Shown here: in pieces, positions 1 through 10,179 of the stretch
Position numbering within the stretch: position 1 is the first letter of the stretch
Layout of the letters: each line of letters opens with the position of its first letter
Assembly: GCF_900114135.1 (NCBI RefSeq)
Contig: NZ_FORY01000007.1
Location: 143,730 to 207,729, forward strand
Direction: 5' to 3'
Length of the DNA: 64,000 nucleotides
Source of the DNA: Celeribacter halophilus
GTDB taxonomy: Bacteria; Pseudomonadota; Alphaproteobacteria; Rhodobacterales; Rhodobacteraceae
The notes under the pieces: generated by a model
What the model saw: only the letters and a program-made list of their open reading frames with translations
Told to the model about the DNA's origin: nothing
The model's database searches: none
Translations under genes and position numbers: made by a program

Positions 1-432
1 GCGAGTGCCGAAGGGATCGAACTATGCGCCCTGCGTATCGGCAATGTCGCCGGTGCGGATATGTTGTTGGGCAATGCCTCCGCGCGCACCGAAGATGACC
101 CACCGCTTGATCTCGACATCTTCCCCGATGGGGCGGGGCCACGCCGATCCTATATCGGCCCGCAGACTTTGTTGAAAACGCTCATAGCTTTATCCCTCTC
201 GACACACCCCCTACCCGCACGCCTGAATCTCTCGTCCACAAGGCCTGTCGAAATGAATGCTCTACTCGATGCCGCGCAAATATCTTGGCGCAAGCGACCT
301 AAAAGCGACCTTGCCCATCAGAACATCACCCTCGACTGCTCGACTTTGGCCGCGCTGTGCACCGGAGTTGATCTTGAAAGCACTGCCCGAAGTATCGTTG
401 CGGAATGGGCGAGCTGTCTGGAGCAAACATGA
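1..432 (+). CDS. NAD-dependent epimerase/dehydratase family protein, C-terminal fragment
   Basis: Only the last 143 codons are in the window; the gene enters from the left edge in frame 1. The visible part carries 'LRIGNVAGAD', followed by a stretch with 'PRRSYIGP', which resembles the C-terminal substrate region of short-chain NDP-sugar epimerases found beside sugar transferases in Rhodobacteraceae. The Rossmann motif and catalytic Tyr/Lys would lie upstream and cannot be checked. The stop codon overlaps the start of the next gene (ATGA), so the two are translationally coupled in a polysaccharide operon. The family call is moderate and the substrate is unknown. Confidence 0.6.
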   Translation, partial: ASAEGIELCALRIGNVAGADMLLGNASARTEDDPPLDLDIFPDGAGPRRSYIGPQTLLKTLIALSLSTHPLPARLNLSSTRPVEMNALLDAAQISWRKRPKSDLAHQNITLDCSTLAALCTGVDLESTARSIVAEWASCLEQT

Positions 433-1046
433 CTTTTGGAAAGCGGCTTTTTGACATCCTGTTTGCCATAACGCTCGGCATATTGCTTTTGCCTGTCATA
501 GCTTTGCTTGCATTCGTCATACTGGTGCGAGACGGACGCCCTGTGTTCTATCTTTCAGAACGCATGCAAACGCCGGATCGGGCCTTTCGATTGATCAAGT
601 TCCGCACCATGACGGAAAACGCAAACGATCAGGGTGTATCCGGCGGCGACAAAAGCGACCGGATTTCGACCACTGGCGCCATGCTGCGCCGCACGCGGCT
701 GGATGAATTGCCACAGCTTTGGAACATTCTCAAAGGCGACATGTCCTTTGTCGGCCCGCGCCCGCCCCTTCGCCTCTATGTTGAGGAGTTTCCGCAAACC
801 TACACCCGCGTGCTGCGCAATCGCCCCGGCGTCACGGGCCTCGCCTCATTGCATTTTCACGAACATGAGGCCCGCCTTCTCGCTACTTGCCAAACGGCGG
901 AAGAAACCGACCGGGTCTACAGACGGCGATGCATCCCAAGAAAAGCGCGGCTCGACATGATCTATCAGAGACACCAAAACATCTGTTTCGACTTGCTTAT
1001 TCTCATCAAAACGCTCGCAAACGTCCTGCAAAAACGTGGGAAATAG
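429..1046 (+). CDS. undecaprenyl-phosphate sugar phosphotransferase (bacterial sugar transferase)
   Basis: A 205-residue membrane enzyme of the short PglC-like type. It would load the first sugar phosphate onto undecaprenyl phosphate to start a polysaccharide repeat unit. One N-terminal hydrophobic segment (about residues 9-33) is followed by the family motifs: 'FRLIKFRTM', 'RRTRLDELPQLWNILKGDMS' and 'VGPRPP'. It lacks the multi-helix N-terminal domain of WbaP-type enzymes. I start at the ATG at 429, which forms an ATGA overlap with the upstream epimerase; the in-frame start at 405 would run into that gene. The sugar substrate cannot be read from the sequence. Confidence 0.9.
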   Translation: MTFGKRLFDILFAITLGILLLPVIALLAFVILVRDGRPVFYLSERMQTPDRAFRLIKFRTMTENANDQGVSGGDKSDRISTTGAMLRRTRLDELPQLWNILKGDMSFVGPRPPLRLYVEEFPQTYTRVLRNRPGVTGLASLHFHEHEARLLATCQTAEETDRVYRRRCIPRKARLDMIYQRHQNICFDLLILIKTLANVLQKRGK

Positions 1047-1168
1047 CCGACTCCGGTCGCGTCATTAACCATTTGTAAATGGAATTTTCCTAAAGTGCTT
1101 CCACGGTCGGCGGAACTCCTGCGCCGAAGAAAAACACAATGACTTGAAACCTTTGAGGCGCGCGTAAC

Positions 1169-3076
1169 TTGTATAGGAAAATGCTCATCGCCGGCTTGAC
1201 CTCCTTGCCGAGAAACGTCGTGCGGGCGATCCTACTGGTGACAGATATTGCGGTTCTCGTGATGGCCTTGTCCCTGAGCAATCTCTTCCTACATGGCATC
1301 GACTTGGGAAGCTGGCCAAGAGGCAACCTTTGGGCTTGTTCAGGCACACTGTTGCTCGGCGCAGGCCTGATTTTCGGTTTTCGATTGCATCGCATCAAGC
1401 TGGTTACTTTCAACGCAAATGATGTCCTGAATATCGCGCGGGCCAACTTTATGACCGCCGCGGCCCACCTCACGCTCCTCGCCCTTCTCGCGGCGGAACG
1501 ACCGGTTGCAACAACATTTATATTCGGCACAATTTCCCTCGCAGGCATGGTCTCTTCGCGGGCTATCGCCGTGGCACTTTTGAGCCATCTGCGCGAACAC
1601 ATGCAGCGGCGGAAAAAAGTCGCGATTTTCGGGGCCGGAGCAACCGGTATTCAGCTTGCCGCCGCACTCAACCAGTCCTCAAATACCAGAGTTGTCGCCT
1701 TTTTTGACGACAACCCCGCCCTGCACGGCATGGAAATAGGCGGGATCCCGGTATTCCCGTCCAAGAATTTCATGGCGCACATATATCACAATTCCATCTC
1801 GAAAATGATGATTGCGCTACCGGACAGCGCACCACAGCGACGCGACAGCATTATAAAGCAATGTGAATATGCCGATCTGGATGTACAGGCCCTTTCCTCT
1901 TTTGCCGACATACTGGTTGAGCGCGGGTCTTCCAAGCTCCGCACGGTAGAGCCTCACGAGATTCTCAATCGCGACAAGGTCAACCTTGACGCTCCGGAAG
2001 TGGTGCAAACCTATGCCGGACGTGTGGTCATGGTCACCGGAGCCGGCGGTTCAATCGGGGCCGAGCTTTGCCGCCAGTTGCTCAAGTGTCGGCCCGCGAA
2101 AATCATTCTCTTCGAAATTGGAGAATACAACCTTTACAAGATTGAACGGGACTTGCGGGAGCCGGCGCATCAACATGACATTTGTCTTTCTGCGTATCTC
2201 GGTTCGGTCACAAATGAAAACCGCCTGCGTCATGTGATCCGAAAAGAAAAAGTCGAGATTATTGTCCATGCCGCGGCGTACAAACATGTGCCTTTGGTAG
2301 AGCACAACGAGATCGAAGGCGCCCGGAACAATATTATCGGCACCCGAACGCTTGCACATGTCGCCGTTGAAGAGGCAGTGGAACGCTTCATCCTTGTATC
2401 TACGGACAAGGCCGTGCGCCCGACCAGCATCATGGGAACCACAAAGCGTATAGCGGAACTTCTGGTTCAAGACATCCAAACACGGGCGCAGGACACGACC
2501 TTCTCCATTGTGCGTTTCGGCAATGTTCTTGGATCATCCGGCTCGGTTCTGCCGCTGTTTCAAGCCCAAATCGAAGCCGGCGGGCCGGTTACCGTTACCC
2601 ATCCCGAGGTGCAGCGCTATTTCATGACAGCAACCGAAGCGACGCGGCTCATTTTGCTGGCTGGGGCCTTTGCCAGCGGCGGCGATGTTTTTGTGCTCGA
2701 CATGGGCAAACCACAAAAAATCATCAATCTCGCGCGCAGACTCATTCACCTGTCAGGACGTCAGGAGTTTGATCCCAAAACGAGAAAAGGTGATATCGAG
2801 ATCAAGGTCACGGGACTACGCCCCGGAGAAAAACTTTATGAAGAGCTCTTCATCTCCCCCAAGAACCTGCGCACGACGCCACATACGAAGATTTTTCGAG
2901 CTGAAGAAGATATTTTAAGCGAAATAGAAATTGCCGGACTGATGCGTGAAATCCAAAACGCCATTGCGAAAGAAGACACTGGGATGCTGCGTAAACTGGT
3001 TGTCGCAGAAAGCCAAAAACTGTGCGGCAATCGTCCCGCTCAAGCGGAGACCATGTCTCACCACAGCACTCGTTAG
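1169..3076 (+). CDS. membrane-bound FlaA1/CapD/WbpM-type NDP-sugar 4,6-dehydratase/epimerase
   Basis: A 635-residue polysaccharide biosynthesis enzyme. The N-terminal part has about four hydrophobic segments, then a CoA-binding-like Rossmann fold ('IFGAGATG', near residue 152) and a second SDR Rossmann fold ('VTGAGGSIGAEL', near residue 288). The catalytic region reads 'STDKAVRPTSIMGTTK', with Met where classical SDRs have Tyr. This Ser-Met-Lys variant is known from WbpM-type UDP-GlcNAc dehydratases. The product is probably a UDP-4-keto-6-deoxy sugar for surface glycan, but that is inference. The first possible start is a TTG at 1169; an ATG at 1181 sits too close to its AGGAA to be clearly better. 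It lies 122 bp after the sugar transferase. Confidence 0.88.
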   Translation: MYRKMLIAGLTSLPRNVVRAILLVTDIAVLVMALSLSNLFLHGIDLGSWPRGNLWACSGTLLLGAGLIFGFRLHRIKLVTFNANDVLNIARANFMTAAAHLTLLALLAAERPVATTFIFGTISLAGMVSSRAIAVALLSHLREHMQRRKKVAIFGAGATGIQLAAALNQSSNTRVVAFFDDNPALHGMEIGGIPVFPSKNFMAHIYHNSISKMMIALPDSAPQRRDSIIKQCEYADLDVQALSSFADILVERGSSKLRTVEPHEILNRDKVNLDAPEVVQTYAGRVVMVTGAGGSIGAELCRQLLKCRPAKIILFEIGEYNLYKIERDLREPAHQHDICLSAYLGSVTNENRLRHVIRKEKVEIIVHAAAYKHVPLVEHNEIEGARNNIIGTRTLAHVAVEEAVERFILVSTDKAVRPTSIMGTTKRIAELLVQDIQTRAQDTTFSIVRFGNVLGSSGSVLPLFQAQIEAGGPVTVTHPEVQRYFMTATEATRLILLAGAFASGGDVFVLDMGKPQKIINLARRLIHLSGRQEFDPKTRKGDIEIKVTGLRPGEKLYEELFISPKNLRTTPHTKIFRAEEDILSEIEIAGLMREIQNAIAKEDTGMLRKLVVAESQKLCGNRPAQAETMSHHSTR

Positions 3077-3121
3077 TAACGACCCCACCCGAAAAACATT
3101 AAAAGCCATGGCTGAAGGAAA

Positions 3122-4201
3122 TCAAATTTTGGGAAAGGTCTCCGAACTGATTTCCACGACAACATCGTCCAAAGTGACATTCGGAGCCCCTCGCAACACG
3201 GCAACAATGGCTCCATTTATGGTCACTTGGCTGGAGTGCCCACCCTCCGTCACACGGACCTCTACATTCGCAGCCCTGACATAGTCATCACTTGGATCAA
3301 GACTGATGCGCAGCATATCTTCGCCTTCGGCAAAGTCGGTGATCACAACCGCATTGGCAACCGGTGCCACCCCAATGTCGAGCCAGAACTCATCGGCTCC
3401 GGCTCCACCAGAGGCCATATCCTGCGTATCCAGCAGAAGCATATCATTCGAAGGGCTGCCATACAGCATGTCAGCGCCCTCGCCCCTCGAGGCTCCGGTT
3501 GCATAAACCTCGCCCCCCTCCGGCATTAACACCACATCATCCTCGCGCCCCACAGGACCAGCCTCGTCAGGCAGATCAGGATCATTGGGGGCCAGCACCA
3601 CATCATCTTCCGCACCCTCAGGTCCCGCCTCATCCGCGACCGACGGATCGTTCGGAGCAATCGGGCCAAAATCACCCAGCTCGCTCAGCGTATAAAGGAC
3701 AGTATCCCCGCTTTCCGGATCAACCCGTTCGACAGAAATATCACCGGTCGGCAGAACGTCATGGCCCAGAAATGAGAGGATAGTCTCATCTTGTTCCGCC
3801 ACATATGACAGGCTTATCCCGATTGGTTTCGCGTTTTCATCAAGCATGGGCTTAACGGCAAACACCCCCTCTCCGTCACCTTCAAGCCTGAGGGTGATAT
3901 GATCTTCCTCTGCCGTGAATTCGGAAAAGATGGTTTCCCCAGACCCGCGTGTCACAAGATAATCATCGCCCGCATCTGCGCCGATTTCGGGTTCAGTTGC
4001 CGCGAGGCTCTCATCCTCCTCGGACGCGTCAGCAATGGTTAATAGATCCTCACTGCCGTCTGACACCTCGGATTTGTTGCCCGCCTCTAAACCATCCGTG
4101 CTTTGCGCTTCATTGTCCGGCTCATCCGCAGCCTTCTCCCCCAGATCCGCAACCGTCAACGCAGCGGGGACCAATCCCAGCAATGCCAAAGCCCACAACA
4201 T
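3122..4201 (-). CDS. membrane-anchored or secreted acidic protein with degenerate RTX (calcium-binding) repeats
   Basis: A 359-residue, very acidic protein. Residues 1-20 are hydrophobic and look like a signal anchor. Residues 182-225 contain two perfect-length copies of a 22-residue unit starting 'APNDP' and ending 'EDDVVL'. Residues 236-290 resemble hemolysin-type calcium-binding repeats ('GEGADMLYGSPSNDML', 'GGAGADEFWL'), and the 'VVITDFAEGEDMLRI' segment is typical of the beta-roll end of RTX proteins. No enzymatic domain is visible. It is convergent with the CapD-type gene and stands alone. It probably sits on the cell surface; function unknown. Confidence 0.75.
   Translation of the reverse strand: MLWALALLGLVPAALTVADLGEKAADEPDNEAQSTDGLEAGNKSEVSDGSEDLLTIADASEEDESLAATEPEIGADAGDDYLVTRGSGETIFSEFTAEEDHITLRLEGDGEGVFAVKPMLDENAKPIGISLSYVAEQDETILSFLGHDVLPTGDISVERVDPESGDTVLYTLSELGDFGPIAPNDPSVADEAGPEGAEDDVVLAPNDPDLPDEAGPVGREDDVVLMPEGGEVYATGASRGEGADMLYGSPSNDMLLLDTQDMASGGAGADEFWLDIGVAPVANAVVITDFAEGEDMLRISLDPSDDYVRAANVEVRVTEGGHSSQVTINGAIVAVLRGAPNVTLDDVVVEISSETFPKI
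3527..3658 (-). repeat. two tandem 66-bp units encoding a 22-residue repeat
   Basis: Residues 182-203 and 204-225 of the RTX-like protein align without gaps. Both start 'APNDP', share 'DEAGP' in the middle and end 'EDDVVL'. The DNA unit is 66 bp, and differences between copies suggest it is not a fresh duplication. Confidence 0.8.
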
Positions 4202-4370
4202 TTGCCGCGCCTCTCACACAATACCCTCGTGCGGAATTTAGGTTCCTCCCGCCAAAGCGAAAGAAAATTATAGGGAAAATTTGATCTAACCGCCGGTGAA
4301 AGAGGGCTCATTCTCATTTTGAAAAAAATCAGCTACACCAAACACATCAGATACCTGAAAGAGGTCAGGA

Positions 4371-4667
4371 ATGGCAGACGACAAAGTAAATTTATCACAA
4401 GATATCAATGAGCTTAGAGACGAATTGGCGCGGCTGAACGGGCATCGCTTCATTCGCGTCTACAATTCCAAATTCCGCATGATGTGGTTTCAGTTTCTCA
4501 GAGGGCTCGCGTTCGGCTTTGGCTCTGTCGTTGGTGCCTCGATTGTCGTCTCGATCGTCGGCTTTGTCCTCAACCAAATGGAAGTGGTGCCCATCATCGG
4601 TGACTGGGCCAAGCAACTGGCCGGTGAAATCATGACCGAGACCCAGCGCGTGGAAACGGGCCAGTAA
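4371..4667 (+). CDS. DUF5665 family small membrane protein
   Basis: A 98-residue protein with an amphipathic N-terminus containing the conserved 'ELARLNGHRF' type motif, then one transmembrane helix (about residues 46-73, rich in Gly/Val/Ile). The overall pattern matches the DUF5665 family, which has no assigned function. The Lys/Arg-rich region before the helix suggests the N-terminus is cytoplasmic. It lies upstream of rpsO with a 141-bp gap, so probably a separate transcription unit. Confidence 0.75.
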   Translation: MADDKVNLSQDINELRDELARLNGHRFIRVYNSKFRMMWFQFLRGLAFGFGSVVGASIVVSIVGFVLNQMEVVPIIGDWAKQLAGEIMTETQRVETGQ

Positions 4668-4808
4668 ATGAAAAGACTTTCTTTTTTCAGAGAATCCGGC
4701 TAAACGCGCGCATTCCTGCACTGAATCTGCGGGAAATACTCTCCAAGGGCCCTGCTGGACGACATCCCGGCTTGTGCCATAACTCAATCTTCTCGAAAGG
4801 AGACCCCG

Positions 4809-5078
4809 ATGTCGATTACTGCTGAAGAAAAAGCCCGCCTGATCAAGGAATTCGCCACCAAAGAAGGTGACACAGGTTCCCCCGAAGTTCAGGTCGCAAT
4901 TCTGTCCTCGCGTATTGCCACGCTCACCGAGCACTTCAAAACCCACAAAAAAGACAACCACGGTCGCCGTGGCCTTTTGATGATGGTTGCGCAGCGCCGG
5001 AAGCTTCTGGACTACGTCAAAGGCAAAGACGAAGCCCGTTACCAGTCCCTCATCGAGCGTCTGGGCCTGCGTCGTTAA
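4809..5078 (+). CDS. rpsO: 30S ribosomal protein S15
   Basis: An 89-residue protein of exactly the family's usual length. It carries the S15 signature '[19 protein letters not shown]' and 'LDYVK'. It binds the central domain of 16S rRNA early in small-subunit assembly. A strong ribosome binding site (AAAGGAG) lies just before the ATG, and a strong hairpin terminator follows the stop. In many bacteria pnp comes directly after rpsO; here an opposite-strand hydrolase gene lies between them. Confidence 0.98.
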   Translation: MSITAEEKARLIKEFATKEGDTGSPEVQVAILSSRIATLTEHFKTHKKDNHGRRGLLMMVAQRRKLLDYVKGKDEARYQSLIERLGLRR

Positions 5079-5105
5079 TCCGACACAGCGCACGTCGAAA
5101 TTAAG

Positions 5106-5136
5106 AGGCTCCTCGGATATCCGGGGAGCCTTTTTC
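5106..5136 (+). terminator. rho-independent terminator of rpsO
   Basis: An 11-bp stem (AGGCTCCTCGG pairing with CCGGGGAGCCT, one G-U wobble) with an ATAT loop is followed by TTTTT. It lies 27 bp after the rpsO stop codon. Confidence 0.9.
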
Positions 5137-5167
5137 GTAGAACCGTTCCGATACCTGCCGAAAGGCT

Positions 5168-5929
5168 TTACCGTGTCTCGTCCACCATGCGGATGACTTC
5201 CGCCAACTTGTGACCGATCACGCGCGATGCTTTCTTTGACGGGTGGATCATATCCACACCATGAAATGACCGGTCACCATCGGGCACCAAATTCGACACA
5301 TCAAGGAAATAGACTCCGTCCATAGCCCGCACCATACGCGCGATCCTGGTCTCGAATTCATCTCCAAGCTCACGACAGGCATCAATCACGGAATCGACGC
5401 CCGGAGAGCGCAGATAGCCCAGATAGATGACGCGCGCGCCGGTTTCGCGAATCCTCCAGACAAGCCGTGGAATCTCGCCAGACTGGCCATTGGGCGCGAT
5501 CATCCGCGCCATCTTGCGATCGCACTTGCCGCAGCCACAGCCTAACCAGAGGTCATTGCCGCCACCGTTAATGACAACCCAATCCGCATCTTCGCCGCGA
5601 TACTGTTTCGAGATTTTCATCCCGATCGCGCCCGTCACTGGCAAGCCGTAGATGATCCGTGCGCCACCGATGGCCCGATTGTCGACCGGTTCACCCAGAA
5701 TTTCAGACATCGCATCCGCGATAGAACTGTTGGAGATCGCGTGCCACGCCATCATCGAATCTCCAAGCGCCAGAATCCGCGAGGTTTCACTGTCTGGCGC
5801 CGCACGCGCGGACTCGGCCCGCGCCCCGGGCACAGCAAGTCCGGTCATCAAAATACCGACACAAACCATCCCGAAAACCATGGACATCCATTTCGGAGTC
5901 ACAAAATCAAGAAATCGCACAGAATACAC
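5168..5929 (-). CDS. exported SGNH/GDSL-type hydrolase
   Basis: A 253-residue protein with a hydrophobic segment and likely signal cleavage after 'GARA' (about residue 38). It has the SGNH blocks: the Ser block 'ALGDSMMAW', the Gly block around 'NRAIGGARI', the Asn block 'INGGGNDLW', and the Asp-x-x-His block 'VDMIHPS' near the C-terminus. Such enzymes are esterases, lipases or acyltransferases; the substrate is not predictable. The 'CGCGKCDRK' Cys cluster after the Asn block is unusual and may form a metal site or disulfides. It is convergent with rpsO. A start at the internal ATG 5887 is possible. Confidence 0.85.
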   Translation of the reverse strand: MYSVRFLDFVTPKWMSMVFGMVCVGILMTGLAVPGARAESARAAPDSETSRILALGDSMMAWHAISNSSIADAMSEILGEPVDNRAIGGARIIYGLPVTGAIGMKISKQYRGEDADWVVINGGGNDLWLGCGCGKCDRKMARMIAPNGQSGEIPRLVWRIRETGARVIYLGYLRSPGVDSVIDACRELGDEFETRIARMVRAMDGVYFLDVSNLVPDGDRSFHGVDMIHPSKKASRVIGHKLAEVIRMVDETR

Positions 5930-6143
5930 CCTCGTCTGTAGCTCAAATTTTCAAAGTCGGCCCAGGCCAGAACTGCGTGATGCCAAGAGAACATGTCGAA
6001 AATTCGACACGCCGGCAAGAAACGCGCAGATGGGGCCATATTTGCACGAAGTCTTTTACAAAACGCTACTTTTCATGTATGCGCCACATCATCTGAGACG
6101 TAACGCAAAAGACCCCGGCGTTGTGAGAGTAAGATATGGGGTC

Positions 6144-6161
6144 GGCGGCAATGGGGCCGCC
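6144..6161 (+). promoter_or_regulatory. hairpin in the pnp leader (upstream stem)
   Basis: A 6-bp GC-only stem (GGCGGC / GCCGCC) with a six-base loop, 57 bp before the pnp start. No U-run follows, so it is not a terminator. Confidence 0.5.
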
Positions 6162-6170
6162 ACGCAAAAC

Positions 6171-6201
6171 GGGAGACCCGAGAGGGCTCGGGAGTGCTCC
6201 C
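6171..6201 (+). promoter_or_regulatory. long double stem in the pnp leader, candidate RNase III/PNPase autoregulation site
   Basis: The outer stem GGGAG/CTCCC encloses an inner stem CCCGAG/CTCGGG with a four-base loop, separated by small internal loops. It ends 16 bp before the pnp ATG. In enterobacteria pnp is autoregulated through an RNase III-cleaved leader stem; the same role here is inferred from position and structure only. Confidence 0.6.
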
Positions 6202-6217
6202 AAACAGGATACGCTGA

Positions 6218-8350
<2,133 letters not shown>

Positions 8351-8374
8351 TCCTCTTCTCTATCGAAATTGAGA

Positions 8375-8401
8375 AAGCCCCGCTTCTGGCGGGGCTTTTT
8401 G
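8375..8401 (+). terminator. rho-independent terminator of pnp
   Basis: A perfect 9-bp stem (AAGCCCCGC / GCGGGGCTT) with a TTCTG loop and a T-run, 24 bp after the pnp stop. Confidence 0.93.
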
Positions 8402-8402
8402 T

Positions 8403-8430
8403 TGAGTATTTATGGCAGCAAAGGAAACGG
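8403..8430 (+). repeat. short intergenic repeat, copy 1 (TGAGTATTT...AAAGGAAACG)
   Basis: This 28-bp segment just after the pnp terminator matches 22062-22088 apart from a few central positions and one missing base. Both copies lie directly downstream of a plus-strand gene. Function unknown. Confidence 0.6.
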
Positions 8431-8453
8431 GTTTAACGTTTCCAGCCCGGCCA

Positions 8454-9347
8454 CTACCGGCTTTCGAACCACCGTTTCGCCACCAGATCCTCAACGCTTT
8501 CGGCCTCCGTCTGTTCGACTTTGCGCATTACGCGGCGAAGATGTGACGAGGTGTTGCGTGTCATGTTCGAGCCGCGTTTGATCTTGGCCTGAAGTTCGCT
8601 GTTCGAGCGAGTGTAATAGTGATTGAGCTGAATATGGTCGGCGGAATAGAATTCCGGTTTTTTCCGGTCCGGGGCAGAGGCTTTCTCCCCCCTGTCATTC
8701 ACGCTCGCCGTTGAGCCATCCGTTTCAATCGAATGCACCTTGAGCGCCGTGACATGACACGGGTCGACGATCATCTTGAAATTACACATGCCTTTGAGCG
8801 GGCTCATCGGGTCCGGATGGCGGCGGGTGTAGTTGGCGATGATGCCGCCTTCCGGCGGTTCCTCGAAGCCGTTGCGCCCGAACATGTGCCACGGCAGTGA
8901 AATATTCACCTCGTTGTCCAGATGAGCCAGACAATCGATCAAAGTCTCGCCGGATTTCGGGACCAGAAACTCGTCAGCATCAATGAAGGCCATCCAGCGG
9001 AACTGATCACCGAAATTTTGCACGGCATGGGCATAGGCCAGAACCTGATTGTGGATTTCCGCGCCACTGTCCCCGTCGCGGAGCTTCTGGTTCCACGGGA
9101 TCACGGTGACATTCTGAACGCCCGCAGCCGCCACGATCTGCACCAGAGTGCCATCGGTGGAGCCGTTGTCATACACATAGAAATGTCGCACGCCAGCCTT
9201 GAGATGGAACCGCGCCCATTCCCCGATATGAGTTTCCTCATTTTTCACGATGAGAACAATCGCCAAACCTTCCCGATCAGGAGAAGGTGCCAGCGGATCA
9301 ATCGCGATGCGCGAGATGGATCTGGTGCGTCGTAAGAAAGATAGCAT
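8454..9347 (-). CDS. glycosyltransferase family 2/92-like protein
   Basis: A 297-residue cytosolic protein with 'IVLIVKNEETHIGEWARFH', then 'FYVYDNGSTDGT', and the metal-binding 'FIDADEFLVP' near residue 133. This arrangement is typical of bacterial GT92-like proteins (often annotated Glyco_tranf_2_4). A family 'HMFGRNGF' block follows. Such enzymes transfer a sugar onto a surface glycan or lipid; donor and acceptor are unknown. It is isolated on the minus strand, convergent with pnp. Confidence 0.8.
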   Translation of the reverse strand: MLSFLRRTRSISRIAIDPLAPSPDREGLAIVLIVKNEETHIGEWARFHLKAGVRHFYVYDNGSTDGTLVQIVAAAGVQNVTVIPWNQKLRDGDSGAEIHNQVLAYAHAVQNFGDQFRWMAFIDADEFLVPKSGETLIDCLAHLDNEVNISLPWHMFGRNGFEEPPEGGIIANYTRRHPDPMSPLKGMCNFKMIVDPCHVTALKVHSIETDGSTASVNDRGEKASAPDRKKPEFYSADHIQLNHYYTRSNSELQAKIKRGSNMTRNTSSHLRRVMRKVEQTEAESVEDLVAKRWFESR

Positions 9348-9423
9348 AAAAAAACCCCATTCACGAACATCTTAAAAGAGATCATTGTCCGCGAACAGGG
9401 CGATTTTCAAGCAGCTTTAGAGC

Positions 9424-10077
9424 TTACTTGGGGTCTTTGACAAACCGCAGGTATGGCAGCTTCTTGTCGACCGCACCGAATTTTTCTTCGGCAGCCGCAT
9501 CGTCAAGCGACAGAGCCGCGATCACGTCTTGGCCCACAGTCCAGTTCGCCGGTGTTGCGAGCGGTGCGCCATAAGTTTTTTGCAGACCATCCAGAGCACG
9601 CAGAACTTCGGCAAAGTTCCGGCCCACGGACATCGGATAGGTCATGATGAGCTGAACTTTCTTGTCCGGCGAGATGATGAACACGGAGCGCACGGATGCA
9701 GAATCCGCAGCAGTGCGACCATCGGGCAGATAGGCTTCTGCCGGAAGCATGTCGAAGGCTTTCGAAACCGCCAGATCGGTATCGGCAATGATCGGGAAGC
9801 CCGCTTTGGCACCTGCAAAGCCTTCGATGTCGGATTTCCACTTAACGTGCTCATCGGCACCGTCCACGGACAGGCCGATCACTTTCGTGCCGCGTTTCTC
9901 CCACTCATCCGCAAGCTGTGCCACGGCACCGAATTCGGTGGTGCAAACCGGCGTGAAATCTTTCGGGTGGGAGAACAGGATCGCCCAGCTGTCGCCAATC
10001 CACTCGTGGAAGTCGATCTCACCTTGATCGGTTTTGGCGGTAAAGTTCGGAACGATGTCGTTGATGCGAAGACCCAT
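9424..10077 (-). CDS. 1-Cys peroxiredoxin (Prx6 family)
   Basis: A 217-residue thiol peroxidase that reduces hydrogen peroxide or organic peroxides. The peroxidatic cysteine lies in 'SHPKDFTPVCTTEFGAV' and is the only Cys in the protein, which fits the 1-Cys Prx6 type; the reductant is therefore external. The C-terminal half, with 'YPMSVGRNFAEVLRALDGLQ', is the Prx6-specific extension. I start at the second ATG (10077), which has AAGGAG six bases upstream; the first ATG (10083) touches the ribosome binding site. An AT-rich upstream region holds a small palindrome at 10111-10125. Confidence 0.93.
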   Translation of the reverse strand: MGLRINDIVPNFTAKTDQGEIDFHEWIGDSWAILFSHPKDFTPVCTTEFGAVAQLADEWEKRGTKVIGLSVDGADEHVKWKSDIEGFAGAKAGFPIIADTDLAVSKAFDMLPAEAYLPDGRTAADSASVRSVFIISPDKKVQLIMTYPMSVGRNFAEVLRALDGLQKTYGAPLATPANWTVGQDVIAALSLDDAAAEEKFGAVDKKLPYLRFVKDPK

Positions 10078-10110
10078 GGTCATCTCCTTTGCAAATGCGT
10101 TTCCTTAAAC

Positions 10111-10125
10111 TTAGATACATTCTAA
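10111..10125. promoter_or_regulatory. candidate operator upstream of the peroxiredoxin gene
   Basis: The inverted repeat TTAGA-N5-TCTAA lies in a very AT-rich stretch 34-48 bp before the peroxiredoxin start. It resembles the iron-control (Irr/ICE-type) boxes described in alphaproteobacteria, but the regulator is not established by this sequence. Confidence 0.4.
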
Positions 10126-10179
10126 ATTTTAAATTTAAACCCCGCAACAGCGATGCGCGACAATTTTACTCGGGTATCA

